Assembly (NCBI GenBank): GCA_020247055.1
Contig: JADCJL010000119.1
Span: 1-48,611 of the forward strand
Length of the DNA: 48,611 nt
Direction of reading: 5' to 3'
DNA from: Acidobacteriaceae bacterium
GTDB taxonomy: Bacteria > Acidobacteriota > Terriglobia > Bryobacterales > Bryobacteraceae
The position numbers and the translations under genes are program-made. Of the stretch, positions 1 through 8,171 are shown one piece after another. Position 1 is the stretch's first letter; every line of letters starts with the position of its first letter. Under the pieces are notes generated by a model, which was not told the origin of the DNA, ran no database searches, and saw only the letters and a list, made by a program, of their open reading frames with translations.

Positions 1-13
1 ACGGACTCGCTTC

Positions 14-57
14 GGCCCGGCAGGAGGGGCGCGTTCCTCGCCCGTTGGTGCCGGGCC
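14..57. repeat. Imperfect hairpin at the left edge
   Basis: GGCCCGGCA (14-22) is the exact reverse complement of TGCCGGGCC (49-57), and inside it GAGG (24-27) can pair with CCTC (36-39). It could end transcription of a gene lying left of the window, but no T-run follows directly. The 154 bases before the first gene hold no convincing coding sequence in any frame; the short open stretches lack a start and family-like content. Confidence 0.35.
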
Positions 58-154
58 TCTGCGGCCTGTGCGCTTTTAATCAGTCGAGCGGTTGGTGATG
101 GGCGCCCGGCCAGCGGTGGTTCCGCAGTTCGGGCGTTCTTAATGGTGAGCCAAG

Positions 155-877
155 TCAGGCGATCCGGCTTGATCCGGCGAGCGGCTCGCGTTGTCGCAGC
201 AGCTTTTCCAACTCGCCGACGACCTGCTCCATGCCGAAGGTGACATGGGAGCGCATGGCGGCCATCGCTACGACCGGATCTCCCACGCAGAGCGCATCGG
301 CCAGTGAACCATGGAAGCGCGCCGGCAGACGATGCCAGTCGGTGGCGGTGTCGTAGAGCCAGTTGTGGGTCAGGATCTGATTCCGCTCCATGGCGCGGCA
401 GAGCGCGTCATAGCCGGTGCACTCGGCGACGCGCATGTGAAAGCCCATATGCTGCTGGTGGAGGTCGAAGATCTGCTCGCGGGAGAGACCGCCGGCGGCG
501 GCGGCCGCGTAGGTCTTGTCGAGGCCCGCCGCGCGGGTGCGGATCTCCTCTTTTTCGACGGTGGTCGCCTTCTCGGCAAACAGGCGGGCCGACTGTGTTT
601 CGAGCGCTTCGCGCACCATGTAATGGCCGCGGACGTCCTGGGGAGTCGGTACCTTGACCCGCGTTCCCACGCGCGGCCTGCTTTCGACGAGTTCCTCCGC
701 TTCCAACCGTTGCAACGCTTCGGCAACGGGCACAATGCTCATGCCGAGTTCGGCCGCCAACTTTCGGCGGGAGAGAGCCGACCCCATCGGCAGTTCTCCC
801 GTCAAGATCCGCCGCCGGAGGACCCAGTAGGCCTGATCGGAGAGACTGGCAGGGGCACCGCCCCGGGAAAGAGCCAT
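155..877 (-). CDS. GntR-family transcriptional regulator, FCD (FadR-like) subfamily
   Basis: This is a cytoplasmic DNA-binding repressor or activator. From the chosen ATG at 877 the protein is 240 residues. An N-terminal winged helix (about residues 15-75, with the typical A-Y-W-V-L-R-R-R-I-L-T-G-E-L and E-A-L-Q-R-L-E segments) is followed by a helical FCD ligand domain (about 85-225) of the kind that binds small organic acids or sugars. The reading frame extends upstream to 916, but those 13 extra residues would overlap a well-spaced promoter (TTGATT-17-TAAACT), so the internal ATG is preferred. The gene is divergent from the TonB/GMC operon, with a palindrome between them, so it probably controls that operon and itself. 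The inducer is unknown, though by context it is likely the operon's substrate or a product. Confidence 0.88.
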   Translation of the reverse strand: MALSRGGAPASLSDQAYWVLRRRILTGELPMGSALSRRKLAAELGMSIVPVAEALQRLEAEELVESRPRVGTRVKVPTPQDVRGHYMVREALETQSARLFAEKATTVEKEEIRTRAAGLDKTYAAAAAGGLSREQIFDLHQQHMGFHMRVAECTGYDALCRAMERNQILTHNWLYDTATDWHRLPARFHGSLADALCVGDPVVAMAAMRSHVTFGMEQVVGELEKLLRQREPLAGSSRIA

Positions 878-887
878 GAAGACTAAA

Positions 888-916
888 AGTTTAGCCAAAA
901 GCCGTTGACAAATCAA
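888..916 (-). promoter_or_regulatory. Predicted promoter of the GntR gene
   Basis: Read on the minus strand, TTGATT (911-916) and TAAACT (888-893) are separated by exactly 17 bases. Transcription would start near 881, leaving only about four bases before the ATG at 877, which implies a leaderless or nearly leaderless mRNA. Confidence 0.5.
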
Positions 917-920
917 TTCT

Positions 921-938
921 GATATATCACGATATATC
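921..938. promoter_or_regulatory. Palindromic operator between GntR gene and TonB operon
   Basis: GATATATCACGATATATC consists of two copies of the self-complementary octamer GATATATC two bases apart, so the 18-mer is palindromic except for its two central bases. It lies just upstream of the regulator's -35 and about 30 bases before the TonB receptor start. This is the expected place for a shared autoregulatory operator bound by the adjacent GntR protein. A TTGACA hexamer on the + strand (904-909) is nearby, but I cannot pair it with a well-spaced -10. Confidence 0.6.
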
Positions 939-968
939 TACTCTACGGAACTGCGAAGGAAACCCACG

Positions 969-3900
969 ATGCGTCTTTTCATTTCTTGTCTGGCATCTGC
1001 CCTGTTTGCGCTGCCTTTGTTGGCGCAAAACATCACGGGCTCGTTTACGGGATCGGTTACCGATCCTTCGGGTGCGGTGGTGTCCGGCGCCGAGGTGACC
1101 GCGACGAATCTCGAAACGAATCAGGCGCTGGCCGCCAGGACGAATGAGCTAGGGGGCTTCCAGTTGCTCTATCTGCGTCCGGGGCCCTATTCGCTGAAGG
1201 TGGCCGCCAAGGGATTCAAGACGGCGGTGCGGGACAACCTCCGGCTGTTGGTGGAGGAGCGCGTTCGCGTGGATTTTGCCCTGGAAATCGGGGACGCGGC
1301 GACGACGATCTCGGTGAAGGAGGAGGTGCCGCTGGTGGAATCCCAAACGGCTTCGCTCGGGCAGGTGATCAGTGCGCGCAGCGTGCAGGAGCTACCGATT
1401 CGCGGCCGGAACGTTTTTGACCTGGTGGGTCTGGCGCCGGGCGTGCAGACCAACATCCGCGCGTTGGGCGACGTGGCTTCGACGGGAACCAATGCGGCGC
1501 CGCTGTTTGTCTTTTCGGATATGTCGATCAACGGCGGACGCTTCCGTACCAATGACTTCATGTTGGACGGGGTGACGATCATGCTGCCGGAGAACAACAA
1601 TTACGCGATTTCGCCCACGCCGGACGGAACGCAGGAGTTCAAGGTGCAAACGAACGCCTACGGTCCGGAGTTCGGGCGTAGCGGAGGGGGTGTTGTGAAC
1701 GTGCTCACGCGCGGCGGGGGCAACGCTTTCCACGGCACGATCTATGAGTTCTTCCGCAACGACCGGTTGCGGGCCAACAACTACTTTGCCAACGCGCGGA
1801 ACCAGAAGCGCGGCGTGTTCCACTACAACCAGTTTGGCGTGGCGACGGGCGGCGCGATCAAGAAAGACCGCACGTTCTTTTTCGCCGAGTACCAAGGGCA
1901 CCGGGAGGATACCTCTTTCGGCGGGCGGGTGCTGACCATCCCCACGGCGGCGCAGCGGGCAGGGAACTTCAGCGACGTGCGCGCCACGAACGGGCAGCCG
2001 ATCACGATCTTTGATCCGTTCTCGACGCAGGCGCTGCCCGGCGGCGGCTTTGTGCGGCAGCCCTTTGCGGGCAACGTCATTCCCGCGACGCGGTTGGACC
2101 GGGCGGCTTCCCGGATGGCGAGTTTTCTCCCCGCGCCCAACCTGCCGGGCGAAGGCCCGGCGCGGGTAAACAACTGGGCCTTCGCGCCGTCGAACGCCAC
2201 CGACGACGACCAATACTCTGTCCGGATCGATCAACGCATCTCGGACAAACACTCCATTTTCGGCCGGTTGACCCGCAACCTGGGTGTCAGCAAGAACACC
2301 GGGGAGTTCGGCACGATTGCGGACAACACGCTGGGTAACATCGAGAACCGCGTGGCCAACGGCGTCGTGAACGGTACCTATCTGCTTTCGCCCACGCGGA
2401 TCCTGAACTACCGCTCCGGAATCACGCGCCGTTATGAGGGCCGGCAGCCGATCAATCAGGGTAAGGTGGACATCGCCGCGCTAGGTTTCCCGACCGCGAT
2501 GGCCAGCGCGTTTGATTCGAAATTCGCGATGTTCCCGACGATTGGGACCGGATACGCCACGTTCGGCATGGACGGTGGCGACCCGATCCGCCGAGGCAAT
2601 ACGATCTATACGCTGGTGGCCGATGCCTCCGAGGTGCGGGGACGCCACACGTTCAAGTTGGGCGCCGATTTCCGGCTGTACGATCAGACGCCGCTGCAGG
2701 GCTGGCCGGTCGGCCACAGCTACAGCTTCGGCCGCGGGCAGACGCAGGGGCCCGACCCGCTGCAGCAGAGTCTGACGGCGGGCGACGGGTTTGCCTCATT
2801 CCTTACGGGATTCGGTACGGGGTCGATCCGCAATACGCCGGCGCTGGCGATCCGCAATCTGTACTGGGCGGCCTTCCTGAACGACGAGATCAAGCTGGGC
2901 AAGCTGACGGTGAACCTCGGCTTGCGCTACGAGGTGGAGAACCCGCGGACGGAGCGTTACAACCGGTTTGCCTCGTTCGACTTCAACAGTCCATTTCCGA
3001 TTGCGGTGCCAGGCGTGGCGAACTTGAAAGGCGTACTGACGCGGCCGGGGCGGAATGGACTGGACCGGGCGCAGACGCAGACGTCGTATCAGAACTGGGG
3101 GCCGCGCATTGGGCTCGCCTACGCAATGAATCCGAAGACGGTGATTCGCGCCGGCTACGGCATCTTCTACTCGCCGCTGTGGGGCACGACTTCGGCGGGC
3201 GGATTCGGCGTCACCGGCGAGGAGATCACCACCGACTGGCTGTCTTCGATTGACGGGGTGACGCCAGTGAACCCATTAAGCAATCCGTTCCCGAACGGAT
3301 TCCTGCAGCCGCTGACGACCGAAGCCTTCCGGGTGCAACTCGGGCAGAACCTCAACATCATTGATCGCGGCAACAAGTCGAACGCCTACACGCAGCAGTG
3401 GAACTTCGGGGTGCAGCGGGAGATTCCCGGCAACATGGTGGTGGAAGTTGCCTACGCCGCCAACAAGGGTACGCGGCTGCCAGTGCCGTTTGAGTTCAAC
3501 CAGCTGGATCCGCGGCTGCAATCGCTGGGGCAGGATCTGAACACCCGGGTGCCGAATCCGTTCTTTGGGCTCGTGCCGACCGGCGCGCTTTCGGCGGCCA
3601 CGGTGGCGCGCGGCCAGCTGCTGCGCCCGTATCCGCAGTACCTGAGCGTGAGCAACAACAACCCGTCCCGCTGGAGCAACGCGGGCAACTCGATCTACCA
3701 TTCGGTGACGATTCGCGCCGAGAAGCGGTTCACCCACGGCGTGAACTTCGTGGCCGCCTACACGCGCGGCAAGGTGATTGATGAGGCCTCGGCCCGCATC
3801 TTCGGGGTGAATCTGGCGGTGACGCCGCAGAACAACTACAACCTGCGCGCGGAGCGGGCTTTGTCGGAAGGAGACGTCCGGAGCCGGTTTGTGCTCAACC

Positions 3901-4442
3901 ATACGGTGGACCTGCCGTTCGGGCGTGGGCAGAGGATGCTGAGCAACGCGCCGCGGGTACTTGATTATCTGGTGGGCGGCTGGTCGGCGAGCGGGCAGTT
4001 GACGCTGGTATCCGGCTTCCCGCTGGCGCTGGCTTCGACGGGAAACAGCGGCGTCTTCAGCGGGCGGCTGCGTCCGAACACTACGGGCAAATCGGCGGAA
4101 CTGACGGGGCCGATTCAGCAGCGGCTGAACCGCTACTTTGACACCTCGCAGTTCTCGATCCCCGCGGCATTCACGTTCGGCAACCTCGGCCGCACGCTGA
4201 ACGTGCGTGGCCCGGGACTGGCCGGCTACGACATTGCGCTATCCAAACGGTTTGTGGTGCGGGAACCGGTCTCGCTGCTGTTCCGCGCCGAAGCGTTCAA
4301 CCTGACCAACACGCCGTTTTTCGGGGGCGCCAATACGCCGTTCGGCAATCCCGGCCAGACGCTGGGCAACCCGGACTTCGGGGTGATTTCGGCGGCGCGC
4401 AACGAACGGCAATTTCAGTTCTCTTTAAAGGTACAGTGGTAG
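969..4442 (+). CDS. TonB-dependent receptor, Oar-like, with carboxypeptidase-regulatory domain (receptor 1)
   Basis: This outer-membrane active transporter has 1157 residues. It has a signal peptide (cleavage after about residue 19, at L-L-A-Q), a carboxypeptidase-regulatory beta-sandwich (about 25-105, G-S-V-T-D-P-S-G-A-V-V-S-G-A), a plug domain (about 125-240, with I-N-G-G-R, D-G-V and E-F-G-R-S-G-G-G) and a long beta-barrel ending in F-S-L-K-V-Q-W. The terminal aromatic residue is expected for BAM-assisted insertion. An AAGGA ribosome site lies eight bases before the ATG. It is the first gene of a seven-gene operon (next gene 4 bp away), so its substrate is probably what the downstream oxidoreductases process. 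No SusD lipoprotein is present. The substrate cannot be read from the sequence. Confidence 0.93.
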   Translation: MRLFISCLASALFALPLLAQNITGSFTGSVTDPSGAVVSGAEVTATNLETNQALAARTNELGGFQLLYLRPGPYSLKVAAKGFKTAVRDNLRLLVEERVRVDFALEIGDAATTISVKEEVPLVESQTASLGQVISARSVQELPIRGRNVFDLVGLAPGVQTNIRALGDVASTGTNAAPLFVFSDMSINGGRFRTNDFMLDGVTIMLPENNNYAISPTPDGTQEFKVQTNAYGPEFGRSGGGVVNVLTRGGGNAFHGTIYEFFRNDRLRANNYFANARNQKRGVFHYNQFGVATGGAIKKDRTFFFAEYQGHREDTSFGGRVLTIPTAAQRAGNFSDVRATNGQPITIFDPFSTQALPGGGFVRQPFAGNVIPATRLDRAASRMASFLPAPNLPGEGPARVNNWAFAPSNATDDDQYSVRIDQRISDKHSIFGRLTRNLGVSKNTGEFGTIADNTLGNIENRVANGVVNGTYLLSPTRILNYRSGITRRYEGRQPINQGKVDIAALGFPTAMASAFDSKFAMFPTIGTGYATFGMDGGDPIRRGNTIYTLVADASEVRGRHTFKLGADFRLYDQTPLQGWPVGHSYSFGRGQTQGPDPLQQSLTAGDGFASFLTGFGTGSIRNTPALAIRNLYWAAFLNDEIKLGKLTVNLGLRYEVENPRTERYNRFASFDFNSPFPIAVPGVANLKGVLTRPGRNGLDRAQTQTSYQNWGPRIGLAYAMNPKTVIRAGYGIFYSPLWGTTSAGGFGVTGEEITTDWLSSIDGVTPVNPLSNPFPNGFLQPLTTEAFRVQLGQNLNIIDRGNKSNAYTQQWNFGVQREIPGNMVVEVAYAANKGTRLPVPFEFNQLDPRLQSLGQDLNTRVPNPFFGLVPTGALSAATVARGQLLRPYPQYLSVSNNNPSRWSNAGNSIYHSVTIRAEKRFTHGVNFVAAYTRGKVIDEASARIFGVNLAVTPQNNYNLRAERALSEGDVRSRFVLNHTVDLPFGRGQRMLSNAPRVLDYLVGGWSASGQLTLVSGFPLALASTGNSGVFSGRLRPNTTGKSAELTGPIQQRLNRYFDTSQFSIPAAFTFGNLGRTLNVRGPGLAGYDIALSKRFVVREPVSLLFRAEAFNLTNTPFFGGANTPFGNPGQTLGNPDFGVISAARNERQFQFSLKVQW

Positions 4443-4446
4443 GCCG

Positions 4447-6120
4447 ATGGTTCAGGTTCAGCGAAGCGCTCCGATTTACGATGTAGTGGTGATTGGCTCC
4501 GGCGCCGGAGGCGGCACGGTGGTGCACACCTTGACCAAACTCGGCGTCAAGGTGCTGTTGCTCGAGGCCGGCGGTCCGCTGAACCCGGCCAAGGATTTTA
4601 AAGAGCACATGATGCCCTGGCAGGTGCCGCACCGCGGCGCCGGGGAGGATGGCCGGTTCTACTTTGGCGGGATGAAGTACGGCTTCTTTGAAGCGCCGAA
4701 CGGGTACTGGCAGATTCCGGGTGAACCGTACACGGTCGCGGCCGGCAACCAGTTTGATTGGTTTCGCTCGCGGATTCTGGGCGGACGCACGAATCACTAC
4801 GGGCGGGTCTCGCTGCGTTTTGCCGACTACGACTTCAAGCCACGGTCAATGGACGGTCTGGGTACCGACTGGCCGATCTCCTATGACGATCTCGCACCCT
4901 GGTACGACAAGGCGGAAGCCTTCATCGGGGTGCACGGCACGCGCGAAGGAATCCGTTCGGCGCCGGACGGCATCTTTCAGCCGGCGCCGGCGCTCCGCGT
5001 CCACGAGACGATGATTCAGCGCGCAGGGGCCAAGCTTGGCATGCCGGTGATTGCGGCGCGCAAGGCGATGATCACCAAGGCGCACAACGGGCGCGCGGCT
5101 TGCCACTACTGCGGCCACTGCGGGCGCGGGTGCCTGACGGCGTCGGCTTACTCTTCAAGCCAGGTGCAGATCTTCCCGGCGCTGAAGACGGGGCGACTCG
5201 AAATTGTGCACCATGCCATGGTGCGGGAGTTGATCCGGGGCGCCAACGGGCAGGTGGCCGCCGTCTCCTACATCGACAAGAAGACGCGGCAGGAGAAGCG
5301 GGTCCGCTGCCGGACGGTCGTGCTGGCGGCGAGCGCCTGCGAGTCGGCACGGATTCTGCTCAACTCGAACGGCCTGGCGAACTCGTCCGGGGTGGTGGGA
5401 AAGTATTTGACCGATACGGTAGGCCTGACGGTGCGGGGCCACGTGCCCGCGCTCGAAGGGCTGATGCGCTACGACACCGACGGGATCCGCGGTTCGCACG
5501 TCTACGTACCCTGGTGGCTCTATGACCGCAAGAACGATTTCCCGCGCGGGTATCACATTGAGTTGGGAGGGACCGGCTTCGCGGCGCCGCAGGTGGGTTC
5601 ATTCCAAGGCGTGGCGGCGCAGCATCAGGGATTTGGTAAAGACCTCAAGAAACGCATCCGGCAGGATTACGGGACCACCGTCAGTTGCACCGGACGGGGC
5701 GAGATGATTCCGAACGAGAAATCCTACTGCGAGATTGATCCCACGGTGACCGATGAGTGGGGCATTCCGGTGCTGCGGTTCCACTTCGCCTGGAGCGAGC
5801 ACGAGCGGAAGCAGGCCGAGCATATGCGGCAGAGCTTCACGAGTCTGCTGGAGACGTTGGGGGCGACTTCGATTGCGTCGTCCGGCATCACTACCGGCGG
5901 GGAGGTGATCCACGAGGTGGGAACGGTACGCATGGGCAGCGACCCGCGCACGTCGGCGCTGAACGCCTACTCGCAGGCGCATGACGTGAAAAATCTGTTT
6001 GTGGCAGACGGCGGATCGTTCGTCAGCAATCCGGACAAGAACCCCACGCTGACGATCATTGCGCTGGCGTGGCGGATGTCGGAGTACCTCGCCGAGGAGA
6101 TGAGGAAGGGCAATGTCTAA
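4447..6120 (+). CDS. GMC-family FAD oxidoreductase with CX2CX2CX3C motif
   Basis: A 557-residue glucose-methanol-choline oxidoreductase, probably a dehydrogenase oxidising a sugar or polyol hydroxyl. The FAD dinucleotide fold is G17-S-G-A-G-G with acidic E40. The C-terminal catalytic region has H489 (I-H-E-V-G-T-V-R-M-G) and N532 (K-N-P-T-L-T), the usual GMC His/Asn pair. Residues 219-229 read CHYCGHCGRGC, a ferredoxin-like C-X2-C-X2-C-X3-C arrangement that could hold an iron-sulphur cluster. No signal peptide is visible. In bacterial FAD-glucose dehydrogenases and lactose dehydrogenases (LacA) the catalytic subunit is exported by piggy-backing on a Tat-bearing small subunit, and such a gene follows here with an 8-bp overlap. 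A simple cytoplasmic oxidase is less likely in this context. Confidence 0.9.
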   Translation: MVQVQRSAPIYDVVVIGSGAGGGTVVHTLTKLGVKVLLLEAGGPLNPAKDFKEHMMPWQVPHRGAGEDGRFYFGGMKYGFFEAPNGYWQIPGEPYTVAAGNQFDWFRSRILGGRTNHYGRVSLRFADYDFKPRSMDGLGTDWPISYDDLAPWYDKAEAFIGVHGTREGIRSAPDGIFQPAPALRVHETMIQRAGAKLGMPVIAARKAMITKAHNGRAACHYCGHCGRGCLTASAYSSSQVQIFPALKTGRLEIVHHAMVRELIRGANGQVAAVSYIDKKTRQEKRVRCRTVVLAASACESARILLNSNGLANSSGVVGKYLTDTVGLTVRGHVPALEGLMRYDTDGIRGSHVYVPWWLYDRKNDFPRGYHIELGGTGFAAPQVGSFQGVAAQHQGFGKDLKKRIRQDYGTTVSCTGRGEMIPNEKSYCEIDPTVTDEWGIPVLRFHFAWSEHERKQAEHMRQSFTSLLETLGATSIASSGITTGGEVIHEVGTVRMGSDPRTSALNAYSQAHDVKNLFVADGGSFVSNPDKNPTLTIIALAWRMSEYLAEEMRKGNV

Positions 6121-6679
6121 AGGGGTTTCGCGAAGAGCGGTACTGGCGCCGGCGCTGGCGGCGCCGCTCGTGGCGCAGCACGAAGGACACCAGCCGGCGG
6201 TCGCGGCAGCGCCCGCGGGGCAGCCGATTTTCCTGACGCCGCACGAGTTCGCCACGCTGCGGAAGTTGTGCGACCTGATCCTGCCGGCGGATGAGACCTC
6301 GCCGGCGGCCTCGGCGACCGGCACGCCCGAGTACATCGACCTGCTGTGCCGCGGCAACGAACGGATCGCCCGGATCTATCACGGCGGTCTGGCGTGGCTC
6401 GATGCGGCGTGCCGGAATCTGCACGGGGTCGCGTTTGCGGAGGCGGCGGAGCCGGCGCAGGTCGCAATCCTCGAAAAACTCGCCTATCGCGAGAAGACGC
6501 CGGCGGAGTGGAAGGCCGGGGCGGAATTTTTCAACTGGGCGCGGCGGATGACCCTCGATGGGTACTACACCTCGCCGGCGGGCTACCGCGATGTGGGCTA
6601 CGTGGGTGGCAAGGGGATGACGACGTATGAGGTTCCCGTGGAAGCGCTGGAGCAGGCCCTCAAGAAGTGGAAGCCGTAA
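6113..6679 (+). CDS. Gluconate 2-dehydrogenase subunit 3-like protein (small subunit of the GMC enzyme)
   Basis: The protein has 188 residues. The N-terminus (S-R-R-A-V-L-A-P-A-L-A-A-P-L) is a twin-arginine-type signal. The mature part begins with the family hallmark F-L-T-P-H-E-F-A-T-L-R-K-L-C-D-L-I-L-P and the A-D-E-T-S-P-A-A segment, and ends with the Y-R-D-V-G-Y region. Proteins of this family are the small gamma subunit or chaperone that carries the FAD subunit through the Tat pathway and stabilises it. The start overlaps the GMC stop by 8 bp, with an AGGAAGG ribosome site inside that gene, which indicates translational coupling. The third partner in known complexes, a small multi-haem cytochrome, is absent; the DUF1549 cytochrome further down may play that part (inference). 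Confidence 0.87.
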   Translation: MSKGVSRRAVLAPALAAPLVAQHEGHQPAVAAAPAGQPIFLTPHEFATLRKLCDLILPADETSPAASATGTPEYIDLLCRGNERIARIYHGGLAWLDAACRNLHGVAFAEAAEPAQVAILEKLAYREKTPAEWKAGAEFFNWARRMTLDGYYTSPAGYRDVGYVGGKGMTTYEVPVEALEQALKKWKP

Positions 6680-6694
6680 GGAGTTAAGAACCGA

Positions 6695-7252
6695 GTGAGC
6701 AAAAAGATCCTGATTGTGATTGGCGACGCCGCGGAGGCGCTCGATACCTTTTATCCGCTATGGCGGGTGGAAGAGGAGGACTATGAGGCCGTGGTGGCCG
6801 GTCCGGAGAAGCGGGTCTACCATCTGGTGATGCACGAGATACCGCCGGGCTGGGATGTGACCAAGGAGTCGCCGAGCTATCACCTGGCTTCGCACATCGC
6901 CTTCCGGGACGTGAAGCCGGAGGAGTACGCCGGGCTGTTTCTGAGCGGCGGGCGGGCGCCGGAGTATCTGCGCTACGACGAGGAGCTGCTGCGGATTACG
7001 CGCCACTTTTTCGCGGAGAATAAGCCGGTGGCGGTGGTGTGCCACGGCGCGGAGATTGTGGCCACGGCGGGCGTGATTCGGGGCCGGCGGATGGCGACCG
7101 TGCCGAAGTGCCGCTTTGACGTGGAGGTTTGCGGCGGCACGTTTGTCAACGAACGCTGCGTGCGGGACGGTAACATGGTGAGCGGCCGGACATGGCACGA
7201 CAATCCCTGGTTCATGCGCGAGTTCATCAAGATGCTGCGCGACGCGGCGTGA
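6695..7252 (+). CDS. DJ-1/PfpI family protein
   Basis: A 185-residue class-I glutamine-amidotransferase-like protein of the DJ-1/PfpI superfamily, which includes deglycases, glyoxalases and proteases of uncertain physiological substrate. It opens with the Rossmann strand K-K-I-L-I-V-I-G-D. The nucleophile elbow is V-V-C116-H-G-A-E, and S-G-G-R-A-P-E-Y-L-R lies upstream as in this family. GTG at 6695 is taken as the start because AAGGAG (6678-6683) precedes it and the previous gene ends at 6679. No signal peptide, so it is likely cytoplasmic. In this operon it may deal with reactive carbonyls from sugar oxidation, which is an inference from context only. Confidence 0.85.
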   Translation: MSKKILIVIGDAAEALDTFYPLWRVEEEDYEAVVAGPEKRVYHLVMHEIPPGWDVTKESPSYHLASHIAFRDVKPEEYAGLFLSGGRAPEYLRYDEELLRITRHFFAENKPVAVVCHGAEIVATAGVIRGRRMATVPKCRFDVEVCGGTFVNERCVRDGNMVSGRTWHDNPWFMREFIKMLRDAA

Positions 7253-8142
7253 TGCGGCGCCGGGAGTGGCTGGCGCTGGCGGCGGGCGCGCCGCTGGCGG
7301 CCGCGACGAAGGGCGCCGTGCGCCTGCACGCGAGCACCTATGCGATGCAGCCGCTCGAGGTGGACCGCGCCTTGGCAACGATTCGCGAGATCGGCTACGA
7401 CGGCGCGGAGCTCTGCCTGATGGCGGGCTGGCCGAGCGAGCCGGCGAGGCTTGACGCGGCGGCGCGGCGCCGGATCCGCGAGGCGCGATTCCCGGTGCCG
7501 ACGCTGATTGAGAACGGCAACACGCTGGTGAGTGAGGCCGAACACGCGCGGACGCTGGACCGGATTCGCGCGGCGGCGGCACTGGCGCACGATATTGCGC
7601 CGAAGCGGCCGCCCATTCTGCAGACGGTGCTCGGGGGAAAGCCGGCGGAGTGGGAGCAGGTGAAACAGAAGATGGCCGCGCGCCTGGCCGACTGGGCGCG
7701 CGTGGCGGCGGAGGTGCAGATTCCGCTGGCCGTGAAATCGCACATCGGCAGCGCTTCGAACACGCCCGAGAAGCTCATTTGGCTGCTCGATCAGGTGAAG
7801 AATCCCGCGCTTTCGGGCATTTATGACTACGGGCACTTTCAGCTGCTGGATTTGCCGCTGCGCGGGACGCTCGAGACGCTGCTGCCGCGGAGTTCGTTTC
7901 TGACGGTAAAGGATGGCCGGATGGTAGCGGGGCAGCCGCGCTTTCTGCTCCCCGGCGACGGGACCATTGACTACCGGGAGTACTTCGCGATCCTACGTGA
8001 GAAGCGATACCGTGGATGGATGCTCGTAGAGATCAGCCGGCAGTTGCAGACGCAACCCGGCTTCGACCCGGTGGACGCGGCCCGGCGCTCCTACGCCAAC
8101 CTGGCGGGGCGGCTGGCGCAGGCGGGGCTTCGCCGGGGGTAG
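7252..8142 (+). CDS. Sugar phosphate isomerase/epimerase-like TIM-barrel protein
   Basis: A 296-residue xylose-isomerase-like (AP-endonuclease-2 fold) TIM barrel. It starts with a twin-arginine-type leader (M-R-R-R-E-W-L-A-L-A-A-G). Barrel strands that usually carry metal ligands are visible: T-L-I-E-N-G-N, L-A-V-K-S-H-I-G, G-I-Y-D-Y-G-H-F and W-M-L-V-E-I-S-R. The ATG shares its A with the stop of the preceding gene (TGATG), so the two are translationally coupled; the frame is open further upstream, but that would lie inside the DJ-1 gene. In 3-keto-sugar pathways, proteins of this fold act on the oxidised sugar after a GMC/subunit-3 dehydrogenase, which fits the gene order. The exact reaction cannot be assigned. 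Confidence 0.82.
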   Translation: MRRREWLALAAGAPLAAATKGAVRLHASTYAMQPLEVDRALATIREIGYDGAELCLMAGWPSEPARLDAAARRRIREARFPVPTLIENGNTLVSEAEHARTLDRIRAAAALAHDIAPKRPPILQTVLGGKPAEWEQVKQKMAARLADWARVAAEVQIPLAVKSHIGSASNTPEKLIWLLDQVKNPALSGIYDYGHFQLLDLPLRGTLETLLPRSSFLTVKDGRMVAGQPRFLLPGDGTIDYREYFAILREKRYRGWMLVEISRQLQTQPGFDPVDAARRSYANLAGRLAQAGLRRG

Positions 8143-8171
8143 GTCCGGAGAGAGGGAGAGGAGTGAGAGTG

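Noticed and set aside
8016-8171. Upstream extension of the first DUF1549/1553 frame
   Set aside because: It lies within the TIM-barrel gene, and the signal-peptide-like sequence begins at ATG 8172 with a ribosome site in place.
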